A stretch of DNA of 64,000 nucleotides, from positions 186,001 through 250,000 of the forward strand of contig JBBIKW010000002.1 in assembly GCA_037445225.1 (NCBI GenBank). Reading direction: 5' to 3'. How positions within the stretch are numbered: the stretch's first letter is position 1; each line of letters starts with the position of its first letter. A program made the position numbers and the translations under genes. This DNA comes from M3007 sp037445225 (GTDB lineage: Bacteria > Bacteroidota > Bacteroidia > Chitinophagales > Saprospiraceae). Positions 27,417 to 37,093 of the stretch are shown here, piece after piece. The notes under the pieces are model-generated. The model saw only the letters and a program-made list of their open reading frames with translations. It searched no databases and was not told the DNA's origin.

Positions 27417-27499
27417 AGTGTTTATACATCGATTTTTGCTCAAGGCGTGGCCGTAGAGCGCCCATATCCGAAAGAGGCTAAAGATTTCCTATTACTGTC

Positions 27500-28258
27500 A
27501 TGGCTATACGTCTTTTTCCCAAGGAAAAACAAGGCCGAGGAGCTTTTAACGGCGGCGAGATTGTAGAAAACAAGCCGATTGGTTTTCCACAAGAGGCCTC
27601 TCCGCTTCGGCCGTATTCTAACTTATTTTATTGGGCGCATGCGCGCGCTATGCGGGACAGCACGATCGGGCTTCATCCGCATCGCGGTTTCGAGATTTGC
27701 TCGTTTGTGTTGGCGGGCGAGATTCGGCACTACGATACAAAGTTGCGCGAGTGGCGCCCCTTGCGCGCGGGAGACGCCCAAATTATTCGCGCGGGTAATG
27801 GCATCAGCCATTCAGAGTGGATGGGGCAAGGTGCCGAGATGTTTCAAATTTGGTTTGATCCCGACCTCAGCAAAACAATCCACCAACCGGCCAGTTACGA
27901 CGATTATCGGCTAGAACAGTTCCCGCTTTATGTTGAAGAGGCCGTTGCCGTGCGCACTATCGTGGGACAGGGAAGCCCCTTCCGCATGGATACTCCCGGC
28001 ATCGAGGTTTACTCGCTGCGGCTGTCGGAGAAGGGCGCTGTTTACCGCTTTCCCATACCGGAGCGGCGGGTTCTTTCTGCCTACGTCGTCCAAGGCCGTG
28101 TGCGGCTAAATGAACAGGATGCTCAAACTTCCGACTTTGCCTTACTCAGCGACGAAGATGCCTTGACCGTGGTAGCCGAAACCGACGATGTAGAAGTTTT
28201 CTTTATCGTTTCGCCGGCGTCGTTAGCTTATCGCACATTTGAGGAGCTGCGCGCATGA
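27500..28258 (+). CDS. Pirin family bicupin protein
   Basis: This 252-residue protein has the pirin N-terminal cupin: HPHRGFEICSFVLAGEIRHYD contributes metal-binding histidines, and GNGISHSEW and FQIWFDPD follow. The C-terminal half is a second, degenerate cupin. Some bacterial pirins, such as YhhW, show quercetin dioxygenase activity and others bind metabolic enzymes, so the real substrate is unknown. It is 83 bp from the lysozyme. The convergent fatty acid desaturase ends 25 bp downstream. Confidence 0.9.
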   Translation: MAIRLFPKEKQGRGAFNGGEIVENKPIGFPQEASPLRPYSNLFYWAHARAMRDSTIGLHPHRGFEICSFVLAGEIRHYDTKLREWRPLRAGDAQIIRAGNGISHSEWMGQGAEMFQIWFDPDLSKTIHQPASYDDYRLEQFPLYVEEAVAVRTIVGQGSPFRMDTPGIEVYSLRLSEKGAVYRFPIPERRVLSAYVVQGRVRLNEQDAQTSDFALLSDEDALTVVAETDDVEVFFIVSPASLAYRTFEELRA

Positions 28259-28283
28259 TATCCAGCCCTACGCGGCTACTCAG

Positions 28284-29342
28284 TTATTTATTGCTCTGCT
28301 TCCTGCAGCTGCTGCGCCGTCGATATTGTCGGCGGTACTCCCAAAACGAGATCATGCGTTGCTGTTGCTCGTCCCAAAGGTGGTTGAAGACTGTCTTTAG
28401 ACTTTCCCAGAAGGTGATTCGATTGGCGATGCGTTCAAACACCGGATTTTCGCGGTGGCAGCGCGCTAATTCATAGTTCGGTATGAGTGGATTGAGGTGG
28501 TGGATATGGTGATATCCGATGTTTCCCGTTAGCCAATGGAACAGGCGCGGCAAATCGTAGTAAGTGCTGCCCTCTATAGCTGCTCGAATGTAATCCCATT
28601 GGTCCTTCCAGGCCTTATACGTGCTCTCGTGTTGATGTTGGATGTAGAAGAACCACACCGCAATACAGCCGAAAAAGATGAGGGTGGGCAACTGGATCCA
28701 CAGCAATGCTTTGTAGCCGATGAAGAGGCCTATGCCCACATAGACGGCTACGAGCAACAAGTTATGCCGCAAGAGGGCTCGGCGGGCGCTCTCCCAGCCG
28801 CTTAAGCGAATGAGGGGGAGGCGACTCTGAATCAGCACGTACCAAATAGGGCCGAGAATGAACAATACGGGAGCACTTCGGTAGAGTCGGTAATGTAGGC
28901 GCCGCCAAAAAGGGAGTTGGCGGTATTCCTCCACTGTGAGCACGGTGATATCGCCAATGTCGCGGTGTTCCCACAGCATTCCGTTGTGTCCGTGGTGAAA
29001 ATGGTGGCTCTTTGCCCAGTATCGATAGGGGATAGCGCTAAACACGCTGCAGACCATCCCTATGATGTCGTTGGCTGCGCGATTTGCCGTAAACGACTGA
29101 TGCCCACAGTCGTGCTGGATGATGAAAATGCGCACCAAAAAAAAGGCATTGACTGCGGCGAGCGGCAAGGTCAGTGCAAGGGATACCTCCATCAAGGCGT
29201 ACATCGCTATCCATATGCCCAAAAACGGCAGAAACGAGGTCAATACCTGGAAAGCAGCCTTTCGAGCATCGGGGAGTTGGTAGACGCTAACGATGCTGGG
29301 CAGATGTTGCATGAGTTCGGGAGAGAGCGGATGAGGGGACAT
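28284..29342 (-). CDS. Membrane fatty acid desaturase
   Basis: This di-iron membrane enzyme has 352 residues. The three histidine boxes are present: HDCGH at 77-81, HHFHH at 113-117 and HHIHH near the C-terminus. Hydrophobic helices lie at about 33-72, 90-105 and in the middle (LLLVAVYVGIGLFIGYKALL). The box spacing and the sequence after the third box (LNPLIPNYELARCH) resemble acyl-lipid desaturases of the delta-12/omega-3 group. It introduces double bonds into membrane lipid chains and so adjusts fluidity. It needs an electron donor that is not encoded nearby. The regiochemistry cannot be told from sequence alone. Confidence 0.9.
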   Translation of the reverse strand: MSPHPLSPELMQHLPSIVSVYQLPDARKAAFQVLTSFLPFLGIWIAMYALMEVSLALTLPLAAVNAFFLVRIFIIQHDCGHQSFTANRAANDIIGMVCSVFSAIPYRYWAKSHHFHHGHNGMLWEHRDIGDITVLTVEEYRQLPFWRRLHYRLYRSAPVLFILGPIWYVLIQSRLPLIRLSGWESARRALLRHNLLLVAVYVGIGLFIGYKALLWIQLPTLIFFGCIAVWFFYIQHQHESTYKAWKDQWDYIRAAIEGSTYYDLPRLFHWLTGNIGYHHIHHLNPLIPNYELARCHRENPVFERIANRITFWESLKTVFNHLWDEQQQRMISFWEYRRQYRRRSSCRKQSNK

Positions 29343-29702
29343 ATGCGTAATGGCTTATACTTTGTTATCTATCGCGGTTAGTTGTGCTGCATCGGCACGG
29401 TTGGCGAGGCACAAAGGCAGAGGCGACTCGCCTTCTTTTTTCAAAAGCGCTGCTGAAACGAGAACCCTTAAAACAGAGGGCCTCTAAAAAAGATGCGCGC
29501 TCCTCGTCGAGCCTTGCTTGAAGTCGCGACAAATATTTGGCATCTAGAGCAGATACCCCTAAAAAATCCCTAAAATTTATTTTGAGCGTTTCAGTGCGGT
29601 AAAAATCCAAGAATAAAGATGGTTAGGCGGTTAGATAGAGCCGTCTGTTGAAATTTTATTCGAGTTCGTCGATAAATCCTCAGAACTTAGGAAACTTTTT
29701 TC
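29343..29702. other. Intergenic region between desaturase and TetR gene, no gene seen
   Basis: This gap between divergent genes has only short frames without protein-like features. It becomes AT-rich towards the TetR gene. I could not place a full TAnnTTTG promoter on either strand. The palindrome at its right edge is listed separately. Confidence 0.5.
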
Positions 29703-29719
29703 GTAAAAATTGTTTTTAC
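29703..29719. promoter_or_regulatory. Candidate TetR-family operator
   Basis: GTAAAAA, the spacer TTG and TTTTTAC form a perfect inverted repeat with 7-bp arms, ending 20 bp before the start codon of the TetR gene. TetR repressors usually bind such palindromes in front of their own gene, so it may control the whole regulator-efflux operon. Confidence 0.5.
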
Positions 29720-29739
29720 CGTGTCATTTGCATCGGGTT

Positions 29740-30351
29740 ATGGAATTGCACGAAAGATGGCTGAAGCAGGTAGAAGAGAGTTTTTTCCGCTATGGGGTGA
29801 AAAACGTCACTATGGATGACGTGGCGCGGGAGTTGGGCATTTCCAAGAAGACCCTATATCAGTGGGTGCGAAGCAAAGAAGAGTTGGTGCATCGGGTATT
29901 GACCCATTTTTTTCAAGAGGAGAAGCAGCAGTGTGAAGAGCGCATCTGCATAGCTGCCCATGCTGTGGAGGAGGTTTTCTTGGTCATGGAGGCCGGAATT
30001 CGGCGCATGCAACAGATGAAGGCGAATGTCCTTTACGACCTACAGAAATACTACCGAAGTGCCTGGGAGCGGGTGCTGGAGTTTCGACAGGGCTTCTGGT
30101 ATGAGGTTGTGCGCGCGAATTTGGAAAGAGGCATCCGCGAGGGGCTATATCGACCCGACATGAACGTAGACATCATTGCCCGACTGCACATTGCCGCGGT
30201 ATTTCAGCTATTCGATGACGCCCTGTTCCCCAGAGCGAGATTTTCTAAGGAAGAGCTGTTTTCCCAATACCTGCTGCATTACCTGCACGGCATTGCCTCC
30301 GAGAAGGGCGTGAGGATGCTCCGAGCGCGTCAGGAATATTCACAAGTGTAA
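29740..30351 (+). CDS. TetR/AcrR family transcriptional regulator
   Basis: From the ATG at 29740 the protein has 203 residues. The N-terminal DNA-binding domain has SFFRYGVKNVTMDDVARELGISKKTLYQWVRSKEELV (quoted in parts here: VTMDDVARELGISKKTLYQW is the helix-turn-helix). The C-terminal half is the helical ligand-binding and dimer domain. It is the first gene of an apparent four-gene efflux operon, and TolC starts 26 bp downstream, so it most likely represses the pump until a ligand binds. A frame from 29710 would add 10 residues but would run through the candidate operator. The ligand is unknown. Confidence 0.9.
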   Translation: MELHERWLKQVEESFFRYGVKNVTMDDVARELGISKKTLYQWVRSKEELVHRVLTHFFQEEKQQCEERICIAAHAVEEVFLVMEAGIRRMQQMKANVLYDLQKYYRSAWERVLEFRQGFWYEVVRANLERGIREGLYRPDMNVDIIARLHIAAVFQLFDDALFPRARFSKEELFSQYLLHYLHGIASEKGVRMLRARQEYSQV

Positions 30352-30377
30352 CTAATTGTCGGCAAAATCCTAAACGT

Positions 30378-31709
30378 ATGTGTAATAGATCGATAATTTA
30401 CGCCTTGGGTATAGGGTTATCAAGCGTAGCCGCACCTTCTGCCGTGGTGAGTCAGGCGCCAATGCGGCTCGACGATTGTATTCGTTATGCCTTGGACAAC
30501 CATCCGGAAATAAAGGTGGCCCGCCTTCAGATTGCCGATGCCGAGTGGCAGATTCGAGAAAATACGGCCACGGGGCTTCCCCAAGTGGGCGTAGGACTGA
30601 ACTATCAGTATTTTATCCAGCGGCCGGGCATTCCGGCTCGGGCGATCGGCATCCCAGCGCCGGAAGATCAAAAGGTGTTCTTCAATGCCCTGCACAGCTT
30701 AGCCCCCAGTGTCTCGCTCAACCAGCTGTTGTTTAGCGACTCTTACCTTACGGCGCTCAAGGCAGCGCGCATGTATCGCCAGTATGCTCAGCTGCAGTTG
30801 GTGGCTGCTCAAAAAACCGTGCGCGACCGGGTCGCTGATGCCTACTTGCCGGCGCTGCTGCTGTCCGAGAACCTCGAAATCTTAAGTCGAAACATAGCCA
30901 ACTTGGAGCAGCTGCTTCGGGAGACGCAGGCAATAGCGAAGGCCGGTTTTGCCGAACAACTCGACGTCGACCGCATCCAGCTGTCGCTGTCGACGCTGCG
31001 TACAGAGCGCGACAATTTGGAACGGCAGCGCGCCATCGCTTTGGATGCCCTCAAAATGGCTATAGGAATGCCCCTCGATCAGCCCATTGCGCTGTCCGAC
31101 GATGTGGAAGGGTTGCTGTCTCGTTACGCGGAGAGCGACCTGGCGGCACCCATCCGATTCACCGATCGACCGGAGTACAATGTACTGCTCAAAGGCCAAG
31201 AACTGAGCCTGCTCCAAGGAGATTTGTACAAGCGCAGTTGGATGCCCACTCTGGTGGGTTTCGCGCAATATCAGCCGGCCTGGCAGGGTGGCTTTGGCCT
31301 TAACTCCAATCGCTGGTTTTTTATCCCGTCCGCCATTGCCGGGGTATCGCTAACCATAAACCTGTGGGATAGCGGTCTTTCGCGCGCCCGCTATGAGCGC
31401 GCCATGATCTCTTACCAAAGCGTTGGAGTTCAGCGTAGCGTACTCGAACGGGCTATTACTTTGGAAGTAGAGACAGCGCGCCGCCAATGGCTCAGCGCCG
31501 CTGAACGCATCAAAAATCAACAAGCGAACGTTGACCTAGCCCGTCGCATATACGATGCGACACTCGCCAAATACAAGGCTGGGCTGTCTTCGAGCTTCGA
31601 ATTAATCAGCAGCGAACAGCAACTCTACGCAGCGCAGCAATCGCTTCTACAGGCCCAATTCGACCTACTTCGCGCAAAAATAGCCCTTAAAAAAGCTTTA
31701 GGAAATTAA
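30378..31709 (+). CDS. TolC family outer-membrane efflux channel
   Basis: This 443-residue protein carries an N-terminal signal (IIYALGIGLSSVAAPSAVVSQ) and then MRLDDCIRYALDNHPEIKVARLQI, the usual opening of an outer-membrane efflux protein. Two long helical repeats follow, with the recurrent Leu and Ala heptads of the TolC tunnel (ARRIYDATLAKYKAGLSSSFELI near the C-terminus). It should form the trimeric exit duct for the pump encoded downstream. There is no lipobox, so unlike OprM it is not lipidated. It lies between the TetR gene and the adaptor gene, 35 bp before the adaptor start. Confidence 0.92.
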   Translation: MCNRSIIYALGIGLSSVAAPSAVVSQAPMRLDDCIRYALDNHPEIKVARLQIADAEWQIRENTATGLPQVGVGLNYQYFIQRPGIPARAIGIPAPEDQKVFFNALHSLAPSVSLNQLLFSDSYLTALKAARMYRQYAQLQLVAAQKTVRDRVADAYLPALLLSENLEILSRNIANLEQLLRETQAIAKAGFAEQLDVDRIQLSLSTLRTERDNLERQRAIALDALKMAIGMPLDQPIALSDDVEGLLSRYAESDLAAPIRFTDRPEYNVLLKGQELSLLQGDLYKRSWMPTLVGFAQYQPAWQGGFGLNSNRWFFIPSAIAGVSLTINLWDSGLSRARYERAMISYQSVGVQRSVLERAITLEVETARRQWLSAAERIKNQQANVDLARRIYDATLAKYKAGLSSSFELISSEQQLYAAQQSLLQAQFDLLRAKIALKKALGN

Positions 31710-31744
31710 ACACCACACCACAAACGTATATGCCGAGATTAGAT

Positions 31745-32869
31745 ATGAAACGCCTGTTTTTTTTGTCCATCCTCCTTGCTTTGTTTGGCCTACCCGCCTG
31801 CCGCAATGATAAAGATGAGGCTTCCGAATTGGCCGCTCTGAAAGAGCAGAAAAGTCAAATCGAAGCGCGCATCGCCGAACTTGAAAAGAAGCTAAATGTT
31901 TCGGGCGGAAAGGCCAAACCCTTGCAAAACGTAGGTATAGAGCAGATAACACTCCGGCCCTTTTACCACTACATCGACTTGCAGGGTAGGGTAGTAGCCG
32001 AAGAAAGCGTGCCCGTTACGTCGAAAATGCCCGGAGTACTCGCTCAAGTACGGGTTAAAAACGGCGATGTTGTCCGAAAAGGGCAATTATTAGCCCAATT
32101 GGACGACGAGGTCATGAGAAAAAGCATAGCCGAGTTAGAGGTCCAATTAAAAACGGCGCAAGACCTTTACGAACGCCAGAAAGGACTCTGGGAGCAGCGA
32201 ATTGGAACAGAGGTACAGTTCATTCAAGCGCGTACCAATAAAGAGGCCTTAGAACAGCGTTTGGCTACCTTAAAAGAGCAGTTGGAGCAAACGCGCATAT
32301 ACGCGCCGATTAGCGGTACAGTAGATTTCGTTGCGCTCAAGGTGGGTCAGGCCATATCTCCGGGAATACCTCTTTGCCAAATCATCAACTTAGGCAATCT
32401 GAAAATTAGCGGAGATGTCCCAGAAAGCTATGCGGCCAAAGTGCAGCGGGGCGCTCCCGTAAAACTCTATTTTCCAGACTTAGATAAGGAGCTGGACTCG
32501 CGCATCACCTACGTGAGCCCGAGCATCAGCACAACCAATCGAACGTTCACGGTAGAAGCGGCTTTGCCCGCTAATAGCGGGTCCTATCGGGCAAACATGA
32601 TTGCGGTCATGAAGATTGTGGATTATCGAAATCCGAAAGCTATCGTTTTGCCCGTCAACTTAATCTATCAAGAGAGCCGCGGAGAAAACTATGTTTTTGT
32701 AGCGGATAAAAACGGCGATAGTGGCCAAGCGGTAGCGCGGCGCGTCCCCGTACAGGTTGGCCGTAGCTACAACGGCATGGTCGAGGTTATATCTGGGTTA
32801 AAAGCCGGTGACTGGATCATCACATCCGGTACTCAAAGCCTCACCGGCGGCGAGATAGTAGCCTACTAA
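31745..32869 (+). CDS. RND efflux periplasmic adaptor lipoprotein
   Basis: From the ATG at 31745 the protein has 374 residues. The lipobox LPAC places the lipidated Cys at residue 19. A coiled coil (ELAALKEQKSQIEARIAEL) follows directly. The biotinyl-lipoyl halves are VTSKMPGVLAQVRVKNGDVV and ARIYAPISGTVDF-like sequence (TRIYAPISGTVDF), with a helical hairpin between them. The C-terminal part is beta-barrel and membrane-proximal (GLKAGDWIITSG). Adaptors of this type link the inner-membrane RND pump to TolC. The frame is open five codons upstream (MPRLD), but the start used here gives a better signal. It is between tolC and the pump gene. Confidence 0.91.
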   Translation: MKRLFFLSILLALFGLPACRNDKDEASELAALKEQKSQIEARIAELEKKLNVSGGKAKPLQNVGIEQITLRPFYHYIDLQGRVVAEESVPVTSKMPGVLAQVRVKNGDVVRKGQLLAQLDDEVMRKSIAELEVQLKTAQDLYERQKGLWEQRIGTEVQFIQARTNKEALEQRLATLKEQLEQTRIYAPISGTVDFVALKVGQAISPGIPLCQIINLGNLKISGDVPESYAAKVQRGAPVKLYFPDLDKELDSRITYVSPSISTTNRTFTVEAALPANSGSYRANMIAVMKIVDYRNPKAIVLPVNLIYQESRGENYVFVADKNGDSGQAVARRVPVQVGRSYNGMVEVISGLKAGDWIITSGTQSLTGGEIVAY

Positions 32870-32917
32870 TATCCGCATCTCGCACCGCGAGCGACTGTCT
32901 TCTAAATCGCCCTATCT

Positions 32918-35900
32918 ATGAAAGACTTCAAACCTACCTCGTGGGCCATCGATAACCGCACGAGCATCTTTATCGTCACCATCATCATCACCATAGCCGG
33001 CATTCTCTCATACCAATCCCTCCCGAAGGAACAGTTTCCGGATGTGGTAGTGCCTACCATTTTCGTGTCTACCCTATATCCGGGTGCCTCTCCTACCGAT
33101 ATGGAGCAGCTCGTCACTCGACCTATCGAGAAGCAGCTCAAGGGTATCGCTGGAGTGAAGGAGATTTCCTCCTCTTCGGTGCAGGATTATTCCATCATTA
33201 TCGTCGAGTTCGATACGAAGCTGGATGTCACGGAATGCAAAAATAAGGTGAAGGATGCCGTAGATAAGGCCAAACGGGACTTGCCTTCTGACTTGCCTCG
33301 CGATCCGTCGGTGGCCGAGCTGGATATCTCGGAAATCCCCATCATGAGCGTCAATCTCTACGGCGACCTCAATTTGGATAAGATTAAGGCGTATGCCGAA
33401 AAGCTGCAGGACCGCATCGAGGCGTTGCCCGAGATTACTCGTGTCGATATGGTGGGCGCCTTGAACAAAGAGGTGCAGGTCGATGTGGACAAATACAAAA
33501 TGGCGGCAGCCCAGTTGACCTTCCGCGATATCGAAAATGCTATTGCTTTTGAAAACATGACGGTTTCGGCCGGCAATGTAGATATTGGCGGGATGACGCG
33601 CTCGGTTTCAATCCGCGGCGATTTTAAAGACGTGGAACAGATCAAGAATATCGTGATCACCTCTCAGTCCGGAGCGCGCTTATTTCTCAAGGACGTTGCC
33701 GATGTGCGTATGGGCTACGCTAAACAGGAGAGCTACAGCCGTCTCAACGGTAAGAACGTCATCACCCTCAACGTTATCAAACGCGCTGGTGAGAATCTTA
33801 TCAACGCCTCCGATCAAATACGGGCTATCGTAGAGGAGATGAAGGCCAACGAGTTTCCCGAGGCGCTTAACGTCATCATTACCGGAGACCAAAGCCGCTC
33901 TACACGCGTAACCCTGCACGACCTAATCAACACCATCATTATCGGCTTCATCTTGGTCACGGTTATCTTGATGTTTTTTATGGGCGGGACGAATGCCGTC
34001 TTTGTAGCGCTTTCCGTCCCACTGTCCATGTTTATCGCCTTCATGGTGCTACCGGCTATCGGCTTTACTATGAACATGATCGTGCTCTTCGCCTTTTTGT
34101 TGGGCTTAGGGATCGTAGTCGATGACGCCATCGTCGTCATTGAAAATACGCACCGGATTTACCACGAGGAAAAGTTAGGTATCGTTGAGGCAGCCAAGAA
34201 GGCGGCAGCGGAGGTGTTCTGGCCGGTTTTGTCGGGAACGGCCACGACGCTAGCGCCCTTCTTCCCGCTAGTCTTTTGGGGAGGTATCTTCGGTAAGTTC
34301 ATGCACTATTTGCCCGTCACGCTTATCATCACGCTGACGGCCTCGCTCTTGGTTGCTTACATCATCAACCCGGTATTTGCCGTCTGGTTTATGCGCCGCA
34401 AAGACGATCCTACCGTGAGCATCGACCCTCAAAAGGCGCGTCGGCGGCAAATAGCCGGCTATGCGCTCTATGGCTTGGCACTGTTGTACTTCTACGTCAA
34501 CCAGAATTGGTTTGTTGGCAACTTGCTCGTCGTCATAGGGCTCTTAGTGCTGCTGTATCGCTACGTGTTGCACGGGGCAGTGGAGCGCTTCCAGAGCCAA
34601 CTTTGGCCCGCTGTTCAAAGGGCATACACGCGGTTTTTGCGCTTCGCTCTGGCGCGCCCTTGGACGATGTTTGGAGCCGTCTTGCTCTTATTCCTGATTT
34701 CATGCGGCATCACAGTGTCCCGACAGGCCAACATCATACTCTTCCCCAAGGCCGATCCTAACTTCATCTACGTCTATCTAACGCTGCCCGAAGGCACCGA
34801 TGTGGAGACGACGGATTCCCTGACGCGTATTTTGGAACAAAAAGTGGTTGAAGTAGTAGGCGCCGACAATCCTCTCGTCGAGTCCATCATCGCTAATGTG
34901 GCCCTCAACGCTTCTGAAGATCGCTTCGACCGGACAGCCACCTCTAATAAAGGGAAGGTGGGCATAGCCTTCGTAGAATATGGGAAGCGCAACGGAGTAA
35001 GTACCCGCCAGTACTTAGACAAAATTCGCCAAGCTACGCGCGGCCTTATTCCCGGGGCAAACATCGTGGTCGACCAAGAACAAGCAGGTCCCCCTACACC
35101 GAAACCCATCTCTATCGAGATTCGCGGCGACGATTTAGACCGACTCGTCCAGGTGTCGGCCTTCGTTAAGCGCTATTTAGATTCGCTAGATATTCCCGGC
35201 GTAGAGGAGTTGCGCAGCGACTTAGTAGTGGCAAAACCCGAAATCAGCATCCAAATCGACCGAGAGCGCGCCAACCGAGAGGGGATAAGCACGGCGCAAA
35301 TTGGCGGCGAGTTTCGCACGGCCATCTTAGGAAAAGAAGCCAGCCAGTTCCGCGACGGCGAAGAGGAGATCCCAATATTCATCCGCTTGCGCGAAGACCA
35401 GCGCGCGAATATCAACGTGGTGGAAAACCTCAACATCACCTTCCGAGACATGACGATGGGCGGCGTATTGCGCTCTATTCCTATGGCCGCTCTGTCGGAA
35501 GTAAAGTATCAGAACACGTTTGCCGGCGTGCGCCGCTTAGACTTACAGCGCACAGTGACCCTGTCTTCCAACATCGAAGCGGAATACCGCTCTAAGCAGA
35601 CGCAGGTCGTCAATGCTGTAAAAGATGCCTTGCGCAACTTGCCCTCGTTCGACGGCGTGACGGTTGGCTTCAAGGGCGAAGATGCAGAGGTGAGGGATGC
35701 GGCGAATTTCTTAGGGCGCTCCTTGCTTATCTCTCTGCTCACGATCCTGCTCATCCTGGTGACGCAACTCAACTCCTTTGGCAAAACCCTCATCATTTTG
35801 ACCGAAGTAGTATTCTCCATCATCGGTGTGCTTTTGGGCATTGCGCTTTTCAACATGGACTTTTCCGTCATCATGATGGGTGTGGGCATTGTGGCCTTAG

Positions 35901-36274
35901 CCGGCATCGTGGTGAAGAACGGTATTTTGCTGGTGGAGTTTACCGAGCACTTGCGCGCAAAGGGCCTCCGCGTGAGCGAGGCCGTCGTCGAAGCGGGCCG
36001 CGCGCGGATGGCCCCCGTTCTGTTGACCGCTACATCTACCGTGTTGGGATTGATACCGCTGGCGGTTGGGTTCAACATCGACTTCGAGAGCCTTCTGGCT
36101 ACAGGCGACCCCAAGATCTTCTTCGGTGGCGACTCCGTAGCCTTCTGGGGGCCGCTTTCTTGGACGATTATTTTCGGACTCACCTTTGCTACTTTTATCA
36201 CCCTTGTCATCTTGCCAGTGATGTACTTGAAGGGCTGGCAAATAAAGCAGTGGTGGCAAAAACAGATAGGATAG
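32918..36274 (+). CDS. RND family efflux permease
   Basis: This 1118-residue inner-membrane proton antiporter has the two repeats of six helices with large periplasmic loops. The proton relay pair Asp402-Asp403 is in LGIVVDDAIVVIEN. The N-terminus SIFIVTIIITIAGILSYQSLPKEQFP and the C-terminal VALAGIVVKNGILLVEF block are standard. It is somewhat longer than E. coli AcrB because of an insertion around 440-540 rich in basic and aromatic residues. The type resembles the HAE1 pumps of Bacteroidota. Exported compounds cannot be predicted. It is the last gene of the operon, 48 bp after the adaptor; tRNAs follow after 142 bp. Confidence 0.94.
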   Translation: MKDFKPTSWAIDNRTSIFIVTIIITIAGILSYQSLPKEQFPDVVVPTIFVSTLYPGASPTDMEQLVTRPIEKQLKGIAGVKEISSSSVQDYSIIIVEFDTKLDVTECKNKVKDAVDKAKRDLPSDLPRDPSVAELDISEIPIMSVNLYGDLNLDKIKAYAEKLQDRIEALPEITRVDMVGALNKEVQVDVDKYKMAAAQLTFRDIENAIAFENMTVSAGNVDIGGMTRSVSIRGDFKDVEQIKNIVITSQSGARLFLKDVADVRMGYAKQESYSRLNGKNVITLNVIKRAGENLINASDQIRAIVEEMKANEFPEALNVIITGDQSRSTRVTLHDLINTIIIGFILVTVILMFFMGGTNAVFVALSVPLSMFIAFMVLPAIGFTMNMIVLFAFLLGLGIVVDDAIVVIENTHRIYHEEKLGIVEAAKKAAAEVFWPVLSGTATTLAPFFPLVFWGGIFGKFMHYLPVTLIITLTASLLVAYIINPVFAVWFMRRKDDPTVSIDPQKARRRQIAGYALYGLALLYFYVNQNWFVGNLLVVIGLLVLLYRYVLHGAVERFQSQLWPAVQRAYTRFLRFALARPWTMFGAVLLLFLISCGITVSRQANIILFPKADPNFIYVYLTLPEGTDVETTDSLTRILEQKVVEVVGADNPLVESIIANVALNASEDRFDRTATSNKGKVGIAFVEYGKRNGVSTRQYLDKIRQATRGLIPGANIVVDQEQAGPPTPKPISIEIRGDDLDRLVQVSAFVKRYLDSLDIPGVEELRSDLVVAKPEISIQIDRERANREGISTAQIGGEFRTAILGKEASQFRDGEEEIPIFIRLREDQRANINVVENLNITFRDMTMGGVLRSIPMAALSEVKYQNTFAGVRRLDLQRTVTLSSNIEAEYRSKQTQVVNAVKDALRNLPSFDGVTVGFKGEDAEVRDAANFLGRSLLISLLTILLILVTQLNSFGKTLIILTEVVFSIIGVLLGIALFNMDFSVIMMGVGIVALAGIVVKNGILLVEFTEHLRAKGLRVSEAVVEAGRARMAPVLLTATSTVLGLIPLAVGFNIDFESLLATGDPKIFFGGDSVAFWGPLSWTIIFGLTFATFITLVILPVMYLKGWQIKQWWQKQIG

Positions 36275-36416
36275 GCGAGGGCTCTCGGCAGCTGTGCCGT
36301 CTCATTGCTGGTACAGTTGCCGACCTCGCTCGTGCCGTCGATGAAAAAAAATTACCTCTTCGTTTGCACGAGTGCTCCCGACGCCCATATCTTTGCCGCC
36401 GCTTATGTCAGAAAAG

Positions 36417-36488
36417 GCCGGATTAGCTCAGCGGTAGAGCAGCTGATTCGTAATCAGCAGGTCGAGGGTTCAAATCCCTTGTCCGGCT
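36417..36488 (+). tRNA. tRNA-Thr (CGU)
   Basis: A complete cloverleaf is visible. The acceptor stem GCCGGAT pairs with GTCCGGC, the D arm contains TAGCTCAGCGGTAGAGC, the anticodon stem-loop GCTGA-TTCGTAA-TCAGC has anticodon CGT, and the T arm is GAGGGTTCAAATCCCTT. CCA directly follows the discriminator T at 36489-36491, which may be encoded or accidental. Confidence 0.95.
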
Positions 36489-36495
36489 CCAGAAG

Positions 36496-36569
<74 letters not shown>

Positions 36570-36622
36570 CTGCTTTTTCAGATGCGCTGTGCAACTGCCT
36601 AGAGAGGTGTGTTGCATTTTTT

Positions 36623-37018
36623 ATGGAACTGACGATTCAAACCCCAGCACTGCTCTTTCCTGCCGTATCGCTGTTGATGTTGGCGTATACCAATAAGTTT
36701 TTGGCTATTGCTAACCTCATTCGGAAGCTGTATTCCGACTACGAGCGCGACCAGCACATCAGCCTCATCGCGCAGATTTCTAACCTTCGACGGCGTCTCA
36801 TGCTTATTCGCTGGATGCAGGTTTTTGCTGTGGCCAGCATCTTGCTCTGTGTCGTCACGATGTTTCTCATCTACGAGGGCTTCCAGGTATGGGCTAAAAT
36901 ACTTTTCGCTCTCAGCCTCATACTGATGATTATCTCTTTGGTGTTGAGTTTGGTGGAGCTCTTCCTCTCTGCTGGGGCGCTGCGCCTGCTGCTGCGCGAT
37001 TTAGAGGAAAAAATGTAG
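36623..37018 (+). CDS. DUF2721 membrane protein
   Basis: This is a 131-residue inner-membrane protein. Three hydrophobic segments are visible: LLFPAVSLLMLAY near the N-terminus, VFAVASILLCVVTMFLIY at about 73-90, and ILFALSLILMIISLVLSLVE at about 94-113. A basic amphipathic stretch (SNLRRRLMLIRW) precedes the second one. The pattern and size match DUF2721, a family with no known function. It stands alone between the tRNA pair and the rimP promoter. Confidence 0.85.
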   Translation: MELTIQTPALLFPAVSLLMLAYTNKFLAIANLIRKLYSDYERDQHISLIAQISNLRRRLMLIRWMQVFAVASILLCVVTMFLIYEGFQVWAKILFALSLILMIISLVLSLVELFLSAGALRLLLRDLEEKM

Positions 37019-37060
37019 CATTTTAGCTAGGGCTGTAGCGATGTTACAGCTAAAACGCTG

Positions 37061-37068
37061 TATCTTTG
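37061..37068 (+). promoter_or_regulatory. Promoter element of rimP-nusA
   Basis: TATCTTTG is an exact match to TAnnTTTG and lies 70 bp before the rimP start. Transcription would begin near 37075, so the hairpin at 37094-37124 would be part of the leader RNA. Confidence 0.55.
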
Positions 37069-37093
37069 CGCCACCTTAGGAGGGAAATAACCG

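Noticed and set aside
35509..36210. 233-codon open frame on the minus strand inside the RND pump gene
   Set aside because: Its composition is very rich in Ser, Thr, Lys and Met, as expected for the reverse of a membrane-protein gene. No family was recognised.
36489..36491. Genome-encoded CCA end on tRNA-Thr (CGU)
   Set aside because: The other tRNAs in the window lack an encoded CCA after the discriminator, so this one is probably chance.
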